Both the position numbers and the translations under genes were made by a program. This document shows positions 62,433 to 64,000 of a DNA stretch of 64,000 bases, one piece after another. The notes below the pieces were generated by a model, which worked only from the letters and a program-made list of their open reading frames with translations, made no database searches and was not told the origin of the DNA. How positions within the stretch are numbered: the stretch's first letter is position 1; each line of letters starts with the position of its first letter. The DNA comes from Alphaproteobacteria bacterium HGW-Alphaproteobacteria-18 (GTDB taxonomy: Bacteria > Pseudomonadota > Alphaproteobacteria > Caulobacterales > Hyphomonadaceae). The stretch is taken from positions 308,677-372,676 of the forward strand of contig PHEH01000005.1 in the NCBI GenBank assembly GCA_002841155.1. Direction: 5' to 3'.

Positions 62433-62448
62433 GACTACATACGTGGTC
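62433..62448. promoter_or_regulatory. BlaI-type operator, proximal copy
   Basis: GACTACATACGTGGTC, a 6-4-6 dyad (GACTAC with GTGGTC, one mismatch from perfect), ending 15 nt before the repressor start codon. It contains the TAC-N-TAC-like core typical of BlaI/MecI operators (TACA-x-x-TGTA class). The sequence GACTAC-N4-GTGGTCAATA occurs again 25 bp away. Confidence 0.75.
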
Positions 62449-62457
62449 AATACTTTT

Positions 62458-62473
62458 GACTACGGCTGTGGTC
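62458..62473. promoter_or_regulatory. BlaI-type operator, distal copy
   Basis: GACTACGGCTGTGGTC, same dyad with different central bases, exactly 25 bp from the proximal copy. On the minus strand each copy contains a TTGACC hexamer (complement of 62470-62475 and of 62445-62450), a possible -35. Repressor dimers bound to both would block RNA polymerase. Confidence 0.75.
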
Positions 62474-62612
62474 AATAGGGGGAAGATGAATTCGGTGTAA
62501 GCTGCTGATGGCCTGCGCGCCGCGACGTGCCGTCCCTTCTATTCGGCGGAACGGTCTTGTAGGGTTAACCCATGCCGGGCGTTTTTCTGGCGAGTCGCGT
62601 GGAGTAGATATA

Positions 62613-62774
62613 ATGAAACCGGGCCAGTCGGTTGCGCCGTCCGCCAATATGCGGAATGTGAACAGGGGAGAGACCGGAAGACGCGGTCCCGCTGACGCGA
62701 GAGAACAACACTTGGAGGTGTGGGTGCTGGTATCTGTCGAGGAAACAAATGTGCGCGGCGGGGATCGCTGCTGA
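62613..62774 (+). CDS. Possible 53-residue leader ORF coupled to the hydrolase gene
   Basis: ATG 62613 has GGAG eight bases upstream. The frame runs MKPGQSVAPSANMRNVNRGE, then TGRRGPADAREQHLEVWVLVSVEETNVRGGDRC, and ends in TGA at 62772-62774, which shares its A with the ATG of the hydrolase gene (TGATG). That junction suggests translational coupling. The residue composition is not typical of a folded protein, so it may be a leader peptide or a chance frame. TATAAT at 62609-62614 overlaps the start. Confidence 0.3.
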   Translation: MKPGQSVAPSANMRNVNRGETGRRGPADAREQHLEVWVLVSVEETNVRGGDRC

Positions 62775-63751
62775 TGCGCCGTTTCCGGGAAGAGATGAAA
62801 TCGGGCGGCGAGATGACCGGGATCGAGTTTGGCGATCCGATCAAGCCGTTTGCCGCCATCTGGATCCACGCGACCGGCTTCAATGCCATGACCTATCAGT
62901 CGCTTCTGGCCCCGCTTGGCCTGCGCGCGCGCATCGGCGCGCTCGACATGCGCGGTCATGGCCGCACGACCCTGCCCACCAAAGGCGGCCTTTCCAGTTG
63001 GAATCGCTACCGCGACGATGTGATCGAGTTCCTGGAAAGGGAAGCCCCGCAGGGCGTTGTTCTGGGCGGGCATTCGATGGGCGGAACGGTCGCCCTGCTG
63101 GTCGCGGGCAAGCGGCCGGACCTGGTGAAGGGGCTGGTTCTGGCCGATCCGGTGATCCTTGCCCGGAAGATCTATTTCTGGAACCATGTGTTTCCGCCCC
63201 TCTACTGGCTGTTTGCGCGCAACAAGATGGCGACGCGCGCCAAGAAACGCCGGGCCGAGTTCGGCTCGTTCCGCGAGGCGCTTTCCTCCTATATCGGGCG
63301 CGGCGCCTTCCAGTCCTGGCGTGAGCCGTTCCTGGCAGACTATCTGCTCGACGGGATCGACCGGGTGGATACTGGCCCGCAGGACGCCGAGACCCAGCGC
63401 TGGGCGCTGACCTGCACCCCGAAATGGGAAGCGAAAACTTTTGGCGCCCAGCGTCACAAGCCCTGGGCGGCGCTGAAGAAGGTGCGCCAGAAGAAGATCC
63501 CCATCGTTATCATGCGGCCCAACCGGGATTCGGTGATTTCCGGGAAAGTCCGTGCACAGATCATCCAGCAGAACCCGTCTCTGATGATGCGCGGCATTCG
63601 TGGCACGACCCACTTCCTGCCGATGGAAGCGCCGTATGAAATCCGCGACCAGCTTTCGGCTTTCATTGCGCGGCTGGTGGAGCGCTTCACGCTTGAAGAA
63701 GACGCGCCGGTCGAGCGCGGCCTGCGCCAGCGCCGCCGCCGGGCGGGGTAG
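62774..63751 (+). CDS. Alpha/beta-hydrolase fold protein
   Basis: 325 residues. The fold is shown by AAIWIHATGFNAMTYQSLLAPLGLRARIGALDMRGHGRT, the nucleophile VVLGGHSMGGTVALLVAG, the acid region PIVIMRPNRDSV and the His in GIRGTTHFLPMEAP. The lid part (ARKIYFWNHVFPPLYWLFARN) is rich in aromatic residues, so a lipophilic ester or lactone is a likely substrate. I chose ATG 62774; the frame is open to GTG 62720, but the family N-terminus begins near residue 20 of this version. The very basic C-terminus (LRQRRRRAG) is unusual. Confidence 0.88.
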   Translation: MRRFREEMKSGGEMTGIEFGDPIKPFAAIWIHATGFNAMTYQSLLAPLGLRARIGALDMRGHGRTTLPTKGGLSSWNRYRDDVIEFLEREAPQGVVLGGHSMGGTVALLVAGKRPDLVKGLVLADPVILARKIYFWNHVFPPLYWLFARNKMATRAKKRRAEFGSFREALSSYIGRGAFQSWREPFLADYLLDGIDRVDTGPQDAETQRWALTCTPKWEAKTFGAQRHKPWAALKKVRQKKIPIVIMRPNRDSVISGKVRAQIIQQNPSLMMRGIRGTTHFLPMEAPYEIRDQLSAFIARLVERFTLEEDAPVERGLRQRRRRAG

Positions 63752-63879
63752 GGCGTTTCTGCCAGCGCCTTTAGCCGGCCGCACCCTTTTAGGCTGCGGC
63801 CGGTTTGCGTTTGGGGGGGTGAGAGGTTTCGGGAAAGAGCGGCGGCGGTGGGATGCGCGCAGCCTAGGACGTGTCGCTT

Positions 63880-64000
63880 GCGGCTCCCCCCTCCGCCCCT
63901 GCGGGCCTTCTCGGGGCGTTTGCAGTGCAAACGCTTGTCCCTCGAAGCCCCCGCAAGCGGGGGAGGAGATCCGTGCCGGATAGAGGGGTTTTGGAGTCCT
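63880..64000. repeat. Intergenic palindromic repeats at the window end
   Basis: Contains GCGTTTGCAGTGCAAACGC (63916-63934), two 9-bp arms around one base, and CCCCCGCAAGCGGGGG (63948-63963). Both are embedded in CTCCCCCCTCCGCCCC and GGGGGAGGAG. The second palindrome is of the same class as that inside the hypothetical gene at 43527. No gene is supported in 63752-64000. Confidence 0.6.

Noticed and set aside
59935..62473. Beta-lactam resistance module
   Set aside because: The pair is BlaI/BlaR1-like in architecture, but no penicillin-binding sensor domain and no beta-lactamase gene are present.

Overview
The window is dense, GC-rich bacterial chromosome with little space between genes. It carries about 63 protein-coding genes and one RNA gene. 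The organism looks like an alphaproteobacterium, probably of the Hyphomonadaceae/Caulobacterales type. The evidence is a circularly permuted two-piece tmRNA gene with an ANDNF-type tag, an alpha-type SspB adaptor, a PleC/DivJ-like histidine kinase, and an mreBCD-mrdAB cell-shape operon. The genus is inference. No rRNA, tRNA, CRISPR array, prophage or complete insertion sequence was seen.

Layout. 1-8.1 kb: a frameshifted esterase, dps, aspartate aminotransferase, uvrC, a TetR regulator, the permuted ssrA gene, a Tat-exported SDR and a GST. 8.1-13.4 kb: an exported S9 peptidase, an exported phosphodiesterase/phosphatase, a lipoprotein and a sphingosine-phosphate-lyase-like enzyme. 13.5-25.3 kb: sspB, a thioesterase, a P450, a RusA-like nuclease, fumC, GNAT enzymes, a chromosomal ccdAB pair, a PepSY protein, small proteins, an Old Yellow Enzyme, lipoproteins and an AsmA-like protein. 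25.3-26.5 kb: an AT-rich island with one orphan two-TM protein. 26.5-37.6 kb: UvrD/PcrA helicase, the mreB-mreC-mreD-mrdA-mrdB operon, an NSS transporter and a proline iminopeptidase. 37.6-45 kb: a lipoprotein, DUF423, a thioesterase, an AttH/CrtC-like protein, a GNAT enzyme, an ABC-F ATPase, a repeat-rich patch and a dipeptide epimerase. 45-48.5 kb: a four-gene Mla-type lipid transport operon. 48.5-51.6 kb: two acyl-CoA dehydrogenases on the minus strand with an exported Hcp-like protein gene between them on the plus strand. 51.8-64 kb: a conserved alphaproteobacterial protein, VanZ-like protein, pepN, the histidine kinase, a lipoprotein-kdsB-phosphatase operon, a BlaI/M56-peptidase regulatory pair with two visible operators, and an alpha/beta hydrolase.

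Functional links. ssrA (tagging of stalled nascent chains) and sspB (delivery of tagged chains to ClpXP) lie within 8 kb of each other. The envelope is heavily represented: elongasome, Mla lipid transport, KDO activation, AsmA-like protein and many lipoproteins. Items most worth a second look are the Sec-exported orphan Hcp-like protein, the AT-rich island, the BlaI-type operator pair with an unusual coiled-coil M56 protein, the inverted-repeat patch at 43-43.9 kb, and a PepSY gene whose only well-placed start codon is ATC.
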